From Mogibacterium sp. (GTDB taxonomy: Bacteria > Bacillota > Clostridia > Peptostreptococcales > Anaerovoracaceae): DNA of 64,000 nucleotides. Position numbers and translations under genes: made by a program. Shown piece after piece: positions 44,650 through 54,180 of this stretch (positions within the stretch are counted from its first letter, which is position 1; each line of letters begins with the position of its first letter). The stretch lies in contig JAFWHB010000009.1 of assembly GCA_017512145.1 (NCBI GenBank), forward strand, positions 1 to 64,000, given 5' to 3'. Under the pieces are notes generated by a model. The model searched no databases, had not been told where the DNA came from, and saw nothing but the letters and a program-made list of their open reading frames with translations.

Positions 44650-45582
44650 CTAGAGCTTTTCGATTACTCTCAGTTTGGCGCTTCTTGCCCGCGGATTGCG
44701 TTCGAGCTCCTCATCAGATGCCGTCAGAGGCTTTCTCGTTACTTTCTTTACATCTGCCTTCTTGCCGCAGACACATACCGGAAATTCCTTCGGACATGTG
44801 CATGGGTCGAGCCTTCTGTCAAATTCCTGTTTGACGATCCTGTCCTCGAGAGAATGGAATGTGATTATTGCTATTCTTCCGCCGCTCTCCAGGAGGTCCG
44901 GAAGCTTCTCAACTGCTTCTCTGAGGTGTCCGAGTTCATCATTGACTTCGATCCTTATTGCCTGGAAAGTTCTCTTAGCCGGATGAGGGCCGGTCCTTCT
45001 TGCCTTGGCAGGAATCGCTGCCTTGATGATGTCTGTGAGTTCTCCTGTCGTTCTGATCGGAGACTCTGATCTGGCTCTTACTATGAACTGGGCGATCCTT
45101 GATGCCCATTTCTCTTCTCCGTATTCCCGGATGATCCTTGTAAGCTCCTTCTCGCTGTAGGTGTTCACTACATCGTAGGCTGTGAATGAATCATCCTCGT
45201 TCATCCTCATGTCCATCGGAGCATCTTGCATGTAGGAGAATCCTCTCTCTGCATTGTCGAGCTGGAATGAAGAAACGCCCAGATCCAGGAGTATTCCGTC
45301 GACTTTGCCTCCGGCTGCCTCAGCGATAGCTTCTACGTCGCTGTAGTTGGCATGGATGAATTTCTTGTTGCATTTGTACTCTGCGAGTCTCTTGCCTGCT
45401 GCCTCCAGAGCTGCTGTATCTCTGTCAACAGCTATCAGAGTTCCTTTCTCAGAGAGTCTCTCGCAGATTCCTGATGAATGGCCGCCTCCTCCGACGGTGC
45501 CATCTACATATATCCCATCCGGCTTGACTGCAAGTGTCTCCATCACTTCGTCGTACAGAACCGGAACATGTTCAAATTCCAT
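44650..45582 (-). CDS. rsmH: 16S rRNA (cytosine1402-N4)-methyltransferase
   Basis: Protein of 310 residues. Family marks: [13 protein letters not shown] at the start, the SAM loop [28 protein letters not shown] and the C-terminal [12 protein letters not shown]. It methylates the decoding site of 16S rRNA. Gene follows mraZ after 24 bases in the usual order. Confidence 0.96.
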   Translation of the reverse strand: MEFEHVPVLYDEVMETLAVKPDGIYVDGTVGGGGHSSGICERLSEKGTLIAVDRDTAALEAAGKRLAEYKCNKKFIHANYSDVEAIAEAAGGKVDGILLDLGVSSFQLDNAERGFSYMQDAPMDMRMNEDDSFTAYDVVNTYSEKELTRIIREYGEEKWASRIAQFIVRARSESPIRTTGELTDIIKAAIPAKARRTGPHPAKRTFQAIRIEVNDELGHLREAVEKLPDLLESGGRIAIITFHSLEDRIVKQEFDRRLDPCTCPKEFPVCVCGKKADVKKVTRKPLTASDEELERNPRARSAKLRVIEKL

Positions 45583-45606
45583 TTGCGTCTCCCTCCTGAA
45601 TTACTT

Positions 45607-46038
45607 CTAGAGGTCGTACATGTCGAGTTTTCTGACGAACTCTTCATTGTCCATCATGTTCTCGCCCTCAGGATCTGACAGGACTTCGGTGCTCCATACC
45701 TCGATCTTGTCCATCGCGCCCTTGGTGACGAGATTCTTGGTGATTCCTGCATAATCTCTGAGATTCTGCGGGATCAGGATCCTTCCCTGTGAATCCAGAT
45801 GGCATTCCTCTGTATTAGAGAAGAACTCTCTGATGAACTTACGTACATCTCTGTCTGACTGAGGAAGCTTCTTGATCTTGTTAACAAGGACTTCGTAGTC
45901 CTCCATTGCGTATATGTACAGACACTTGTCAAAGCCTCTTGTGAGCATGCAATGACCGCCAAGCTGATCCCTGTACTTCGACGGGATGATCAGCCTGTTC
46001 TTGCTGTCTATTGAGTTCTGATAAGTACCTGTAAACAT
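45607..46038 (-). CDS. mraZ: MraZ transcriptional regulator of the dcw cluster
   Basis: Protein of 143 residues with two AbrB-like half-domains, each having a DxxxR element (SIDSKNRLIIPSKYR and HLDSQGRILIPQNLR). MraZ binds repeated TGGGN boxes before its own gene; such boxes are visible at 46101-46167. First gene of the cluster. Confidence 0.95.
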   Translation of the reverse strand: MFTGTYQNSIDSKNRLIIPSKYRDQLGGHCMLTRGFDKCLYIYAMEDYEVLVNKIKKLPQSDRDVRKFIREFFSNTEECHLDSQGRILIPQNLRDYAGITKNLVTKGAMDKIEVWSTEVLSDPEGENMMDNEEFVRKLDMYDL

Positions 46039-46100
46039 TCTCTTAAGCGCTTGATTTGAGGTTATGTATATAGGATTCCCTTACCCTTATTGGAAGGTAT

Positions 46101-46167
46101 CTCCATTTTACCCCACTCTCCACCCCATTTCAAACAAACAACCCCATTTTTTGACTCCTTTCCCCCA
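46101..46167 (-). promoter_or_regulatory. Candidate MraZ-binding repeats before mraZ
   Basis: On the minus strand TGGAG/TGGGG pentamers occur at 46101-46105, 46111-46115, 46123-46127, 46142-46146 and 46163-46167. The first two have the ten-base spacing known for MraZ boxes; the others are at 12, 19 and 21 bases, close to multiples of a helical turn. Confidence 0.6.
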
Positions 46168-46209
46168 CTTTTTTCATGTAAAGTTGGCTTTACAAATTGA
46201 AAATCGCAT

Positions 46210-46247
46210 AAAAAAACGCGTCAGACACAATATATAGTGTCCGACGC
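46210..46247 (-). terminator. Terminator of the suf-nhaC-fabG strand unit
   Basis: GCGTC-GACAC pairs with GTGTC-GACGC (one mismatch each side), followed by seven T on the minus strand after a CG. It lies about 100 bases after the FabG-like gene and insulates the mraZ promoter. The rest of the 46039-46343 gap has no gene. Confidence 0.85.
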
Positions 46248-46343
46248 AAATTTAACCGCAATATGTAGGTCAAGTTTTCTTTACATTATTTGACGCCTAG
46301 TGGGTGTCTCCACCACACACCACCAAATATGGGGTGGCTATTC

Positions 46344-47066
46344 TCAGATAATAAGGCCTCCATTTACCCCTATTATCTGGCCTGTAATGAAGGCAGCTCT
46401 GTCTGATGCAAGGAACTCCATGACATCAGCGATTTCGGATGGTTTTCCGATCCTGCAGAGAGGAGTTTCATCAGCTATAGCCTTCACTGACTCAGGGTCC
46501 ACATTGGAATTCATCTCTGTATCTATCATGCCCGGAGCAATGCAGTTCACGCGGATATCTGACGGGCCGACCTCCTTGGCGAGGGCTTTGGTCAGGCCGA
46601 TCACGCCCGCCTTAGCCGCTGAATATGCTACTTCGCACGAAGCACCCACCTGTCCCCACATCGAGGATACCGTAATGATGCATCCGCTCTTACGGCTCAC
46701 CATGCCAGGCAGGACATTTCTGATGCAGTAGAACACACCATTGAGATTGGTGTCGATTATCTCTTCCCACCTTGTCTCATCTATATCAGTAATGAGATTG
46801 AAGTCGGCAATAGCTGCATTGCAGATAAGAACATCGATAGTGCCGAGAATAGTTGTCGCCTTGTCTATAGCGATCCTGACCGAGTTGCTGAATTTGACAT
46901 CGCATCTTACAGGCACAGCCCCGGTTTCCTGACGCAGCTCATCAGCCGCAATCTCAGACTTATTGTAGGTGAAAACAACATTGTCTCCGGCAGCTCTGAA
47001 TCTGCGTACGGCTTCGGCTCCGATCCCGCGGGATCCTCCTATGATCAGAACATTTCTCTTACTCAT
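46344..47066 (-). CDS. FabG-like short-chain dehydrogenase/reductase
   Basis: Protein of 240 residues. TGxxxGxG-type motif is GGSRGIG (about 10-16), then NAAIAD, S140 region (TVSSMWG) and YSAAK. The C-terminal ASDRAAFITGQIIGVNGG is typical of FabG and related ketoreductases. It could be 3-oxoacyl-ACP reductase, but no other fatty acid genes are near, so the substrate stays open. Not close to the SDRs of the PucR locus. Confidence 0.85.
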   Translation of the reverse strand: MSKRNVLIIGGSRGIGAEAVRRFRAAGDNVVFTYNKSEIAADELRQETGAVPVRCDVKFSNSVRIAIDKATTILGTIDVLICNAAIADFNLITDIDETRWEEIIDTNLNGVFYCIRNVLPGMVSRKSGCIITVSSMWGQVGASCEVAYSAAKAGVIGLTKALAKEVGPSDIRVNCIAPGMIDTEMNSNVDPESVKAIADETPLCRIGKPSEIADVMEFLASDRAAFITGQIIGVNGGLII

Positions 47067-47139
47067 CAGCCTGCTCCTGTTCTCTTTCTTTCTTGTCTTT
47101 CTCTCGCTTGCTCATGGCAAGACGGATATTGCTCAATAA

Positions 47140-48582
47140 TTATACGAGTTCACCTGCATCAGCTTTAGCCTGTTCTTCCGGTGTCATCCTGGTAGCCGTG
47201 ACTCCGAAGAATGCGAGCACGAAGCAGATTATCGGCATCGTGTAATTGAAGACTGCCCATGGTGCGTAGACTCCGGTAGTTATCTTAAGAGTTGTTGCGA
47301 TGAACACTCCGCATGTATTCCATGGGATCAGGCAGGATGTTACCGTACCTGCGGATTCAAGAGCATTTGAGAGGCTCTTAGGATGGATACCCTTCTCTCT
47401 GTAGGCAGGCGCGAACATTCTTCCCGGGATCAGGATGGAGATATACTGCTCAGCCATTACCGCATTTGCAAATATCGCTGTGAGCTCGGTCGCTCCGATA
47501 AGAGCTGCAGGGCCCTTGATGACCTTAAGAAGAGCCTTGATGATGACCTCCATCTGACGGCTTCCCTCCATGATGCCGCCATACATCATAGCGATAAGAA
47601 CCATGAGGATGGAGAATCCCATGTTGAGAAGTCCGCCTGTCGAGAGCAGATCATTCAGCGATTCGACCTCAGTCTCACAGACATATCCATTAAGTGATGC
47701 ATCAAGAAGCTCACTTACGCCTGCACCGCTCTGGAAGATCGGTGCCATTATAGCTGCTACGATGAAACCGAGAGTGATTCCAGGGATAGCCGGTATCTTA
47801 AGAGCGATTGCCAGTATTACTACAAGCGGAGGCAGCATAAGAAGCGGATTGATATTAAATGAGTTCTGCAGACCGTCCATGATGACCTGTGCCTGCGAAC
47901 TGTCGACGTTGTTACCGGAGACATGCATGTAGCCATATACACCGAAGAAGACGAGCGCGATAGCATATGCAAGCATCGTTGACTTGAGCATGTACTTAAC
48001 ATGAGTAAATACATCTGTTCCTGCCATGGCAGGAGCGAGATTTGTAGTATCCGATAGTGGTGACATCTTATCGCCAAAGTAAGCACCCGATATTACCGCT
48101 CCGGCTGTAGGTCCGACAGGCATTCCAAGTCCGCTGCCTATTCCGATAAGTGCAAGACCCATAGTTCCCATTGTTCCCCAGGATGTTCCCGTAGCAAGAG
48201 AAGTGATCGAGCAGATCAGCATGGTTGCTATGAGGAAAATCTTAGGCGAAAGAAGCTTGAGTCCGTAGTAGATCATTGTCGGAATAGTACCTGATACGAG
48301 CCACGCTCCGATCATCATTCCTACGATTGCCAGGATGAGAACAGACTGCATCGCCTTGGAGATTCCGTCTATCATCATGCCCTCGATATCTGACCATTTG
48401 TATCCGAGAACCATTGCCATGATCGAAGCGATGATAACGCCCATGAACATCGGGATATGCGGATCCGCTCCAAAGACAACGATTCCAATAACCATTACCG
48501 CTACCAGGCCGCAAAGTGAAATAAGGGCTTGGTATAACTTAGGTTCTTTGATCTCCCTTTCTTCAAGAAAAATATTACTCAT
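47140..48582 (-). CDS. nhaC: NhaC-family Na+/H+ antiporter
   Basis: Protein of 480 residues with about twelve transmembrane helices. Family marks: CSITSLATGTSWGTMGTMGLALIG region (about 124-147, here read as two adjacent motifs) and GDKMSPLSDTTNLAPAMAG. It exchanges Na+ for H+ (some relatives exchange organic acids or amino acids). GGAAGGA precedes the ATG. Next to a nucleoside kinase gene with no evident functional link. Confidence 0.88.
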   Translation of the reverse strand: MSNIFLEEREIKEPKLYQALISLCGLVAVMVIGIVVFGADPHIPMFMGVIIASIMAMVLGYKWSDIEGMMIDGISKAMQSVLILAIVGMMIGAWLVSGTIPTMIYYGLKLLSPKIFLIATMLICSITSLATGTSWGTMGTMGLALIGIGSGLGMPVGPTAGAVISGAYFGDKMSPLSDTTNLAPAMAGTDVFTHVKYMLKSTMLAYAIALVFFGVYGYMHVSGNNVDSSQAQVIMDGLQNSFNINPLLMLPPLVVILAIALKIPAIPGITLGFIVAAIMAPIFQSGAGVSELLDASLNGYVCETEVESLNDLLSTGGLLNMGFSILMVLIAMMYGGIMEGSRQMEVIIKALLKVIKGPAALIGATELTAIFANAVMAEQYISILIPGRMFAPAYREKGIHPKSLSNALESAGTVTSCLIPWNTCGVFIATTLKITTGVYAPWAVFNYTMPIICFVLAFFGVTATRMTPEEQAKADAGELV

Positions 48583-48613
48583 AAATAATCCTTCCTACTT
48601 CACGATAACCAAG

Positions 48614-50095
48614 CTATTTATCAAAACCTATGAATTCTCTCAGGATAGAATAATCAGGTACGAGCTCAGGAGTCTCGATCTTGTCGAAGTACTTGATGAA
48701 GTTCAGAATTCTCTGAGCCTCAGGGTAAGCCTCACTGCCAGGATGTATCTCCTGAAGAATAGGCTCTGCATAAGTCCTGAGAAGATTGGTCTCATATACA
48801 GTACTCGAGTTGAATACTACATCTGCCGATGAGCTGTACGGGAATACATTGACGCTCTCTCCGGCTCTTACCTTGTACCAGGTAAGGAGTGTCTTCTCTG
48901 CACTGTAGCCTCTGAACTGATTATCCCTGACCATCCTTCTGAGCAATCTCGTGTCAGCAGTTGAGAGTCTGTTGTGTCTGTCCATGCCCATCTGAGTCAG
49001 AGGGCTGATAAAGATCTTGAATTTGTCAGCAGGATCGATACTTGGAGTCAGCGCATCGTTGAGACTGTGGATTCCCTCAATAACAATTATCTGATCCGGC
49101 TCGATCGAAGTGATCCTGTTGCCGAAGATTTTCTTGCCTTCGACAAAGTTGTACTCCGGTATGTCTGCTTCCCTTCCTGCAAGGAGATCTGTCATCTGCT
49201 TGTTGAAGAGCATCATATCTATTGCGTCAAAGCTCTCAAAGTCCGGTTTGCCGTCCGGTCCGAGTGGAGTAAGATCACGGTTGATGTAGTAGTCATCAGT
49301 TCCCAGGTAAAGCGGCTCCGCCGTTCTCTCGGCCAAAGCTTTGCACAGCCTCTTCGCAGTTGTTGTCTTGCCGCTTGACGATGGTCCGGCGATGAGCACG
49401 ATCCTCTTGCCCCGGCTTACGATCATGTCCGCGAACTCGTCGATCTCGTTCTGATGCAGTTCTTCGCTCGCCTTTATCACGCTCTCAATCTCGCCAGAGC
49501 GGATGACCCTGTTCATATCTGCCAGATAATTGATTCCAGTCTCTCTGCGCATCCTCTTGCTCTCAGCATATGCGTCATAGAGCTTGTCATCATCTCTGTA
49601 ATAAGGAAGAGAATCCGGTGAGAGTACATTAGGTAATCTCAGCAGAAGCCCCTGTCTGTACGGTCTCAGCTCGAACAAAGTGATATATCCGGTTGAAGGC
49701 AGGACTCTGCTGTAGAGGCAGTTCCTGTATCCGTCCAGATTCAGTATCTCGACCTTCTCAGAAGGATCTCTTTCCTCCAGAAGGCCAGCCTTCTCCTTGT
49801 ATCCCAGAGTTCTCCACTTCTCAGCTGCATGCTCGACTGTGTCGAACTCCTTGACTATAGGGTAATCACGGCTGACGATATGCTCCATACGATTCCAGAT
49901 CTTGTGGATATCCGTTGATGTCAGAGGAGCCCCGCCCTTCTCTATATAAGTAAAATAGCCCTGATTAAGTGAGTTACCTATCGTTACATTGACATTACCC
50001 ATAATGTCTCTGGCCGCTTTAAGATAGATCAGAATCGCAGTATTGTGATACGCCCTCTCATCATCAAGCGTACTGATCCTGAAATCGTATTCCAT
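48614..50095 (-). CDS. Uridine kinase-like nucleoside kinase with ThrRS-type N-terminal domain
   Basis: Protein of 493 residues. The N-terminal half resembles the second additional domain of threonyl-tRNA synthetase (FTYIEKGGAPLT, then FDTVEHAAEKWRTLG), and the C-terminal half is a P-loop phosphoribulokinase/uridine kinase domain with AGPSSSGKTTTAKRL (about 238-252) and DDYYINRDLTPLGPDG. It probably phosphorylates uridine/cytidine or another nucleoside. The composite architecture is a known Firmicute family. AAAGGAG precedes the ATG; 12 bases separate it from sufB. Confidence 0.88.
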   Translation of the reverse strand: MEYDFRISTLDDERAYHNTAILIYLKAARDIMGNVNVTIGNSLNQGYFTYIEKGGAPLTSTDIHKIWNRMEHIVSRDYPIVKEFDTVEHAAEKWRTLGYKEKAGLLEERDPSEKVEILNLDGYRNCLYSRVLPSTGYITLFELRPYRQGLLLRLPNVLSPDSLPYYRDDDKLYDAYAESKRMRRETGINYLADMNRVIRSGEIESVIKASEELHQNEIDEFADMIVSRGKRIVLIAGPSSSGKTTTAKRLCKALAERTAEPLYLGTDDYYINRDLTPLGPDGKPDFESFDAIDMMLFNKQMTDLLAGREADIPEYNFVEGKKIFGNRITSIEPDQIIVIEGIHSLNDALTPSIDPADKFKIFISPLTQMGMDRHNRLSTADTRLLRRMVRDNQFRGYSAEKTLLTWYKVRAGESVNVFPYSSSADVVFNSSTVYETNLLRTYAEPILQEIHPGSEAYPEAQRILNFIKYFDKIETPELVPDYSILREFIGFDK

Positions 50096-50107
50096 GATAG
50101 CTCCTTT

Positions 50108-51043
50108 CTATTTGAGGAAGCCGTTAACGATTTGTTCTTCTGCTTCCTGCTCAGTAAGTCCCAGCGTCATCAGCTTGATGAGCTGATCGCCCGCGATCTT
50201 GCCTATTGCTGCCTCGTGGAAGAGCTCAGCGTCTACATTATTAGCCGCAAGTCCAGGTACTGCAAGAATACGGCCATTGTCCATAATAATCGAGTCACAC
50301 TCGGTATGGCCGTTGCATGGTGCATTACCTACGATCTTGGCATCGAACTTCTGGAAGGAGTTGCCTCTTGCGACAGATCTCGAAACGACATCTGCGCTCG
50401 ATCCTTCGCCATTCAGCTTGACATCATAAATGCTGACAGCATTCTGCTCGCCATGGGTCATCAGACGCTCTCTGACGACAAGCTTGGCACCTGCAGCAAG
50501 CTCAGCTGTATTGGTGCGGTTTGTGTCATCAACGCCCTTGATCTGGACCATTTCCATCTCCATGAAGCTGTCCTCTTCCATGTAGACTTCGGTTCCCGGA
50601 TTAAGGATTCTCTTGCCCTTGCCGTCGCCTGATCCGTAATGCTTCTCTACGTACTTGACTTTGGCTCCTTTGCCGACATAGAACCTGTGGATACCGTCAT
50701 GTTCTGAGTCCTTAGGACCACAGTTGTCTATACCGCATCCTGCTACAATCGTTACATCGCAGTCTTCACCTATATAGAAATCATTATACACAATCTCTGT
50801 AAGACCACTGACGGTCATTACTACAGGAATATGTACGCTCTGATTCTTAGTGCCAGGCTTAATCCTTACGTCTATGCCGCTGACACCTTCCTTGGATGTA
50901 ATATCTATATTAGCTGTAGAAACTCTTCCGATGGATTCACCGTTGGAACGGATGTTGAAAGCTCCTACAGGTACCTCATGGAGGTCAGCTACCTCCGCAA
51001 GTAATCTCTTCTGTATCTCGTCTACTTTAAGTTGTTCACCCAT
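50108..51043 (-). CDS. sufB: SufB/SufD-family Fe-S assembly scaffold (short form)
   Basis: Protein of 311 residues, clearly shorter than SufB of the full Suf system (about 470), lacking the long N-terminal part. The beta-helix core is recognisable (VIAGCGIDNCG-like IVAGCGIDNCGPKDSEHDG, then CNGHTECDSIIMDN and ELFHEAAIGKI). With the SufC ATPase encoded 23 bases upstream it should form a two-component SufBC complex that assembles [4Fe-4S] clusters. Cysteine desulfurase and SufU are not adjacent. The many Fe-S enzymes in this window would depend on such a system. Confidence 0.88.
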   Translation of the reverse strand: MGEQLKVDEIQKRLLAEVADLHEVPVGAFNIRSNGESIGRVSTANIDITSKEGVSGIDVRIKPGTKNQSVHIPVVMTVSGLTEIVYNDFYIGEDCDVTIVAGCGIDNCGPKDSEHDGIHRFYVGKGAKVKYVEKHYGSGDGKGKRILNPGTEVYMEEDSFMEMEMVQIKGVDDTNRTNTAELAAGAKLVVRERLMTHGEQNAVSIYDVKLNGEGSSADVVSRSVARGNSFQKFDAKIVGNAPCNGHTECDSIIMDNGRILAVPGLAANNVDAELFHEAAIGKIAGDQLIKLMTLGLTEQEAEEQIVNGFLK

Positions 51044-51066
51044 AATGTATAAATCTCCTTAATGCA

Positions 51067-51831
51067 TCAGTTTGCCGCTGCAGCCGCCTTAGCTGCCTTG
51101 CCCTGCTGTTTGAAGCAGTAACCGTTAACTGCCGAATCGGTATTCAGAAGTGTCGGTAGGATCTCGTCTCTGGATCCCTGAGCTGCAAGCTTGCCACCTC
51201 TGATAACGACGATCTCATCGGCAATATTCAGGATTCTCTCCTGATGCGAGATTATCATTATTGAGCTGTTGTTGATATTCTCACGCATGCCCTCGAATAC
51301 CTGGATAAGGTTCTGGAAGCTCCAGAGATCGATGCCGGCTTCAGGCTCGTCGAAAATCGAAAGTCTTGATGCTTTCGCAAGAATCGTAGCGATCTCGATT
51401 CTCTTGAGCTCGCCGCCTGAGAGGCTGTTATTGACTTCGCGGTCTATATATTCTCTTGCGCAAAGTCCGACCTCTGAGAGATATTCGCATGCGTCTGAAA
51501 CAGAGAGTTCGCTGCCCTTGGCAAGTCTGATCAGATCGATAACTCTGATGCCCTTGAACTTGACCGGCTGCTGGAATGCAAATCCGATTCCCATCCTTGC
51601 TCTCTCTGTAATACTCTTGTCTGTGATGTCCTCACCGTTAAAATAAATCTTTCCTGATGTTGGTTTCTCAATACCGGCGATAATTCTTGCGAGAGTGGAT
51701 TTGCCTCCTCCATTAGGGCCGGTAACTACGATCATCTTGTTATCAGGGATCGTAAGACTGATGTCCCTGATGATTTCTTTCGCGCCATCTTCATCCTCCA
51801 CGCCGAAAGAAATATTCTTCAGTTCTAACAT
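51067..51831 (-). CDS. sufC: SufC ATPase
   Basis: Protein of 254 residues of the ABC ATPase fold: Walker A TGPNGGGKSTLARI (about 39-52), Q-loop GFAFQQPVKF, signature NSLSGGELKRIEIA and Walker B RLSIFDEPEAGIDLWS. The DEPEAGID form is typical of SufC-type proteins. It drives the SufB scaffold. First gene of the downstream unit sufC-sufB-kinase. Confidence 0.93.
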   Translation of the reverse strand: MLELKNISFGVEDEDGAKEIIRDISLTIPDNKMIVVTGPNGGGKSTLARIIAGIEKPTSGKIYFNGEDITDKSITERARMGIGFAFQQPVKFKGIRVIDLIRLAKGSELSVSDACEYLSEVGLCAREYIDREVNNSLSGGELKRIEIATILAKASRLSIFDEPEAGIDLWSFQNLIQVFEGMRENINNSSIMIISHQERILNIADEIVVIRGGKLAAQGSRDEILPTLLNTDSAVNGYCFKQQGKAAKAAAAAN

Positions 51832-51973
51832 TATTAATCCTCCAAATACAAATATCTACTATAATTAAATCAAGGTTTGTTTTAATGTCAAGTCGCAATT
51901 CCAGCGAAACGGGATAGCCTTACCGCATGGTAAATTTTGTTTGGATTTTTTTGTTCTTAGGGGCTGGTTGTGA

Positions 51974-52001
51974 TTGACTATTATATGACGATTTTTATAC
52001 A
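51974..52001 (+). promoter_or_regulatory. Candidate promoter of the 690-residue OYE gene
   Basis: TTGACT (51974-51979) and TATACA (51996-52001) with a 16-base spacer, about 80 bases before the ATG at 52082. The rest of the 51832-52081 gap should also hold the divergent sufC promoter, which I cannot place. Confidence 0.5.
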
Positions 52002-52081
52002 ATTAAATCAATAATAATTGGTCACTATGCCATTTCCGGCATGGGTGGCCTAACTTAGTTATCTAAGGGAGGATAAGAAGG

Positions 52082-54154
52082 ATGAAGAAGGAATATGAAC
52101 CTCTATTCACGCCTTGGAAGATCGGCAATGTTGAGATTCCTAACAGAATCGTGCAGACTTCCATGGGAGGAACTTCTCTGTTCGGATGGCTCGAGCCTTG
52201 CCACTTTGACAAGGAAGCAGCTTATCACATTCTGAACCGTGCTCAGGAGCATGTTGGTCTGGTACTTCCGGGCATGCAGTGCGTAAGAGACACAATGGGA
52301 AGAAGATGGCTCTATCAGAACAAGAAGATGTTCAAGGATCTTGCAGAGTGGATGCCTGAATTCCACAAGACAGGTTCCAAGCTGTTCATTCAGCTGGCTG
52401 GTGGATTCGGCCGTTCAATGGCTATTAACGACATGTTCGTTAAGATGCTGCAGAACAAGGCATTCGGCGCAGTTGCTAAGCCATTCGTAGATATCGAATA
52501 CTGCTGCGCTTCTGCTTCTGAGACACCTAACAGATGGTATCCTGAGATCAAGTCAAGACCTATGACTGTCGAAGAGATCCATGAGATGGTTGAGGCTTTC
52601 GCTAAGACAGCTAAGATGTGCAAGGATGCCGGTGTAGACGGTGTTGAAATCCACGCTGTACACGAAGGTTACCTGCTCGACCAGTTCACTATTGCTAACA
52701 TGAACTACAGAACTGACCAGTACGGCGGTTCTTTCGAGAACAGATTCAGATTCCCTGTTGAGATCGTACAGGCTATCAAGAGAGAATGCGGACAGGACTT
52801 CCCTGTTGCACTGAGATACTCTGTAGTATCCAAGACCAAGGGTTGGCTCCAGGGCGCACAGCCTGGCGAAGACTTCGTAGAATTTGGTCGTGACATGGCT
52901 GAATCCGAGAAGGCTATCAAGTACCTTGAGGATGCAGGATATGATATGTTCAACTGCGACAATGGTACATACGATGCTTGGTACTGGGCTCACCCACCTG
53001 TCTATATGCCTGACAACTGCAACTTCGAGGATGTTGCTCACATCAAGAAGTTCACATCCAAGCCTGTTGTCTGCGCTGGTAAGATGGACATCAAGTTCGC
53101 TGCTGAAGAGATCAAGAAGGGTTCAATCGATGCTCTTGGTATCGCTCGTCAGAACCTGGTTGACCCTGAATGGGTTACCAAGATCATGGAAGGCAGAGAA
53201 GACGAGATCAAGCCATGTATCAGATGCCACAATGCTTGCTTCAACTTTGCTAAGTCCAAGCACACAGCTAATACACAGCCTCTGTTCGACTCACTCCAGC
53301 TTGCCCGCTGCGCTCTGACACCTCAGACAATGCAGCACAACAAGTACAAGATCGTTCCTGCAAGCAAGCCTAAGAAGGTCGCTATCGTTGGTGCCGGATT
53401 CGGCGGACTCGAGGCAGCTCTCGTTCTCAAGAAGAGAGGCCATCAGCCTGTAGTATTCGAGAAGTCCGACAAGATGTTCGGTCTCTACAACACTGCTAGC
53501 GCAATGTCCTTCAAGGATGCTGACAAGCTGCTCATTAAGTGGTATGAGAGAGAACTCAAGAAGTGGGATATCGATGTTAGACTCAACACTGAGATCAAGG
53601 ACATCACTTCCCTGCTCAAGTCCTATGATGATGTTATCGTATCAATCGGTACATTCCCTAAGGCAATCAACATTCCTGGATTCGACAAGGCTATCACATT
53701 CACTGATCTCCTGATCGGACCTGACAAGGATAAGTTCAACAAGATCGTATTCCTCGGCGGCGGACTTTCATCCTGCGAAGCTGCATATGATGCAGTACTC
53801 GCTGGCAAGAAGCCTGTAGTAGTAGAGTTCCAGGATGACCTGATCACAGCTCCTGGTACCTGCCTTGCTAACTCCTCATTCCTGAGAGAGGCTCTGCCAT
53901 TCAAGGGCGTTCCTGTACATCTGAGATCCACAGTTACCGAGATCGGCGACGGATACTGCATGATCAAGAACGTTGAGACTGGCGAAGTCTGGAAGGAAGA
54001 GTGTGACTGCGTTGTAAACGGTCTCGGATTTGTTCCTAACGATCAGTTCGCATCCATCAAGAACAAGCACCTCCACAGATGCGGAACATGCGTCAAGTGG
54101 GGAGCACTCAGAGAAGTAATCTGGGGAGCATGGGATGTAGCCATGACTATTTAA
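52082..54154 (+). CDS. OYE-type flavin/Fe-S/FAD oxidoreductase with divergent barrel signature
   Basis: Protein of 690 residues. The FMN barrel (1-370) has the signature HAVHEGYLLDQFTIAN (191-206), with an extra Glu and FTIA where most relatives have FLSP; YGGSFENR is kept (214-221). [4Fe-4S] ligands are C379, C382, C386 and C410, the last spaced by 23 residues. FAD motif GAGFGG is at 437-442 and NAD(P) motif GGGLSS at 569-574. GGGAGGATAAGAAGG precedes the ATG. It belongs to the 2-enoate/dienoyl-CoA reductase group that includes BaiCD/BaiH-like steroid enzymes; substrate unknown. It is a single-gene transcript ending in the hairpins at 54181-54327. Confidence 0.88.
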   Translation: MKKEYEPLFTPWKIGNVEIPNRIVQTSMGGTSLFGWLEPCHFDKEAAYHILNRAQEHVGLVLPGMQCVRDTMGRRWLYQNKKMFKDLAEWMPEFHKTGSKLFIQLAGGFGRSMAINDMFVKMLQNKAFGAVAKPFVDIEYCCASASETPNRWYPEIKSRPMTVEEIHEMVEAFAKTAKMCKDAGVDGVEIHAVHEGYLLDQFTIANMNYRTDQYGGSFENRFRFPVEIVQAIKRECGQDFPVALRYSVVSKTKGWLQGAQPGEDFVEFGRDMAESEKAIKYLEDAGYDMFNCDNGTYDAWYWAHPPVYMPDNCNFEDVAHIKKFTSKPVVCAGKMDIKFAAEEIKKGSIDALGIARQNLVDPEWVTKIMEGREDEIKPCIRCHNACFNFAKSKHTANTQPLFDSLQLARCALTPQTMQHNKYKIVPASKPKKVAIVGAGFGGLEAALVLKKRGHQPVVFEKSDKMFGLYNTASAMSFKDADKLLIKWYERELKKWDIDVRLNTEIKDITSLLKSYDDVIVSIGTFPKAINIPGFDKAITFTDLLIGPDKDKFNKIVFLGGGLSSCEAAYDAVLAGKKPVVVEFQDDLITAPGTCLANSSFLREALPFKGVPVHLRSTVTEIGDGYCMIKNVETGEVWKEECDCVVNGLGFVPNDQFASIKNKHLHRCGTCVKWGALREVIWGAWDVAMTI

Positions 54155-54180
54155 TCATTACAAGTTGATTATTTGAATTA

